Source of the DNA: CAZPAH01 sp964584495
GTDB lineage: Bacteria; Krumholzibacteriota; Krumholzibacteriia; Krumholzibacteriales; Krumholzibacteriaceae
Direction of reading: 5' to 3'
Length of the DNA: 5,783 nucleotides
NCBI GenBank assembly: GCA_964584495.1
Contig: CAZPAH010000157.1
Span: 1-5,783 of the forward strand
Shown: positions 5,601-5,783 of the stretch, one piece after another
Numbering within the stretch: the first letter of the stretch is position 1
Layout of the letters: every line of letters begins with the position of its first letter
Program-made: the position numbers and the translations under genes
Notes under the pieces: generated by a model
The model's input: only the letters and a program-made list of their open reading frames with translations
Told to the model about the DNA's origin: nothing
Databases searched by the model: none

Positions 5601-5711
5601 TTCGCGAACGAATATATCTTCAAGGACACCGATCTCGCATCCCTGCAGGGCGATCCGAGGTTCGATAACCTTCTCGAAAAGGTGAAGGACCGCCTCAACG
5701 GCAATAACTGA
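2625..5711 (+). CDS. Tandem double-domain Ser/Thr protein kinase with TM helix and TPR domain
   Basis: A 1028-residue Hanks-type kinase. Kinase 1 (about 9-267): Gly loop GEGGMG 16-21, K38, HRDIKPAN 130-137, DFG 150-152, SPE 176-178, D190. Kinase 2 (about 299-597): GVGGMG 306-311, K329, HRDLKPSN 420-427, DFG 443-445, SPE 474-476, D490. Both keep all catalytic residues, so both are probably active. A single membrane helix (about 621-645) follows the basic stretch RVKKFVTRHK. By the positive-inside rule the kinases are cytoplasmic and the C-terminal TPR region (about 710-1003) extracytoplasmic; it probably senses or binds a protein ligand. The tail (about 990-1020) resembles the capping segment of other TPR kinases. 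Residues from about 295 match the complete standard kinase-TM-TPR architecture and kinase 1 belongs to another subfamily, so this looks like a fusion. It is divergent from the FHA histidine kinase, a likely signalling partner. Substrates are unknown. Confidence 0.97.
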   Translation: MIGETISHFKIVEKLGEGGMGAVYKARDLKLERLVALKLLPSHLSADEEAKKRFIREAKAASALEHPAICTIYEIDELPDGQMLMAMAFYEGESLRERMKEGLLDVDEAVEIAGRVAAGLAKAHEKGIVHRDIKPANIIITDDGELKILDFGVAKLAGQTVLTMAGSLLGTVAYMSPEQVNGQEVDARSDIFSMGVVLYEMLTGKHPFSAEHEMAMVYRIVNEDPRPLEDLRPGLPPHLQELIDRALKKKRDERLPSMSDFLAALHSGPRIKVHLPEKERPVKPDEPELASKGDMVGPYRLRERIGVGGMGEVWSAEQDKPFHRKVALKILKAGMDTREVVARFEAERQAMALMDHPCIAMVYDAGSTATGRPYFAMEYIKGVSITEYCDRHKLDTVERLKLFSRLCEGVQHAHHKAVIHRDLKPSNVLVTEIDGKAVPKIIDFGVAKATAQRLTEKTMYTHLGQLIGTPEYMSPEQAELTGEDIDTRTDVYSLGVILYELLAGALPFDPENLRQAGFEGIRKTIREVEPPKPSTRVTSLGKSSDGAAAGRSADTATLSSQLRGDLDWIIMKALDKDRNRRYASASDLAADIQRHLNSEPVLASPPSNLYRVKKFVTRHKVWVAAASLVVLALVLGITGTTIGMLRAISARKMASEEAETARRVSLFLEGLFEVSDPGEARGNSITAREILDAGAGKIAAELKDEPLIQARLMVTMGRVYRNLGLYSQSRSLLEESLALRRSSFGGENLEVACSEQELASLLGAIGDFQSALPLFESTLETRERLLGPDHPDVGLAVSNLGNLYRQMGDFDKAIPLYQRALKIREKTLGPDHMDVSNSLNGLAIVLEAKGDYEAALPLYERALSIREKAYGPDHPQTATSLNNLATLLWFMGDYRKAKEYNKRALTIQEKVLGPDHPDLAHTLNTCANLYQATGDLARTKMIHLRALSIREKNLRPDHPRILESYYNLACVCALQGERDEAIGYLEKCVNRGFANEYIFKDTDLASLQGDPRFDNLLEKVKDRLNGNN
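4752..5633 (+). repeat. Seven in-frame 126-bp degenerate repeats encoding TPRs
   Basis: Seven 42-residue TPR units of the kinesin-light-chain-like type lie in exact register. The conserved Gly between helices A and B falls at residues 724, 766, 808, 850, 892, 934 and 976, always 42 apart. The interrepeat linker GPDHP or a variant falls at 745, 787, 829, 871, 913 and 955; the first (GGENL) and last (RPDHP) copies have diverged. Matching DNA copies of the linker begin at 4983, 5109, 5235, 5361 and 5487. The array probably forms a superhelical binding groove. Confidence 0.9.
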
Positions 5712-5726
5712 CCTTTATTATCAGTT
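5706..5726 (+). terminator. Weak hairpin overlapping the kinase stop codon
   Basis: AACTGA (5706-5711, including the TGA stop) pairs perfectly with TCAGTT (5721-5726) around a 9-nt loop, followed by CTATTCTT. The stem is only one-third GC and the T-tract is interrupted, so termination would be weak at best. It lies just ahead of the downstream promoter. Confidence 0.3.
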
Positions 5727-5732
5727 CTATTC

Positions 5733-5761
5733 TTGACCCCGCCATTCCGATCTGATATAAT
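5733..5761 (+). promoter_or_regulatory. Strong sigma70-type promoter for a gene beyond the right edge
   Basis: TTGACC (5733-5738, 5 of 6) is followed after exactly 17 bp by a perfect TATAAT (5756-5761), which is preceded by TGA as an extended -10. This is the best promoter in the window. Transcription would start near 5768. No start codon or coding frame is recognisable in the remaining 15 bases, so the controlled gene lies outside. It shares the TTGACC hexamer and 17-bp spacing with the kinase promoter. Confidence 0.7.
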
Positions 5762-5783
5762 CGATCTATTATAAATTCACCTG

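Noticed and set aside
1..5783. tRNA, rRNA, CRISPR array, insertion sequence or integration site
   Set aside because: I found no cloverleaf-like segment, no repeat-spacer pattern and no transposase motif or terminal inverted repeats. The only periodic DNA is the TPR-coding array.

Overview
The window carries three complete genes and the tail of a fourth, all concerned with phosphorylation signalling as far as they can be recognised. Base composition is moderately GC-rich with a strong G/C preference at third codon positions. The large kinase gene (two kinase domains, one membrane segment, 42-residue TPRs ending in GPDHP-type linkers) belongs to an architecture common in Acidobacteria, Planctomycetes and FCB-group or related candidate phyla. 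I infer a free-living, signalling-rich bacterium of that kind; the sequence does not allow a phylum to be named.

Layout. Bases 1-111 (+) look like the last 36 codons of an unidentified gene. It converges on a single-domain CheY-like response regulator (166-552, -), and a small hairpin lies between the two stops. Upstream of the regulator, on the same strand, is a soluble histidine kinase with an N-terminal FHA domain (683-2338, -). A 286-bp divergent intergenic region (2339-2624) holds a plausible promoter for each direction and a 7-bp inverted repeat that overlaps the rightward promoter. A 1028-residue membrane Ser/Thr kinase follows (2625-5711, +): kinase 1, kinase 2, one transmembrane helix, then seven TPR units in exact 42-residue register. 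After its stop come a weak hairpin and a near-consensus sigma70-type promoter (5733-5761) that fires out of the window to the right.

Working model (inference). The Ser/Thr kinase and the FHA-histidine kinase/response-regulator pair are divergent neighbours. FHA domains read phosphothreonine, so a membrane Hanks-type kinase with an extracytoplasmic TPR region could create a phosphothreonine mark, on itself or a partner. The FHA domain would recruit the histidine kinase to that mark, and the signal would pass by His-Asp transfer to the small regulator, which has no DNA-binding domain and probably acts through protein contacts. Three details deserve attention: the Ser/Thr kinase looks like a fusion of two kinase subfamilies and keeps a possible internal start at the junction; the FHA domain lacks the usual asparagine of its NG motif; and the histidine kinase has an altered H-box. 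No RNA genes, mobile elements or CRISPR arrays were seen.
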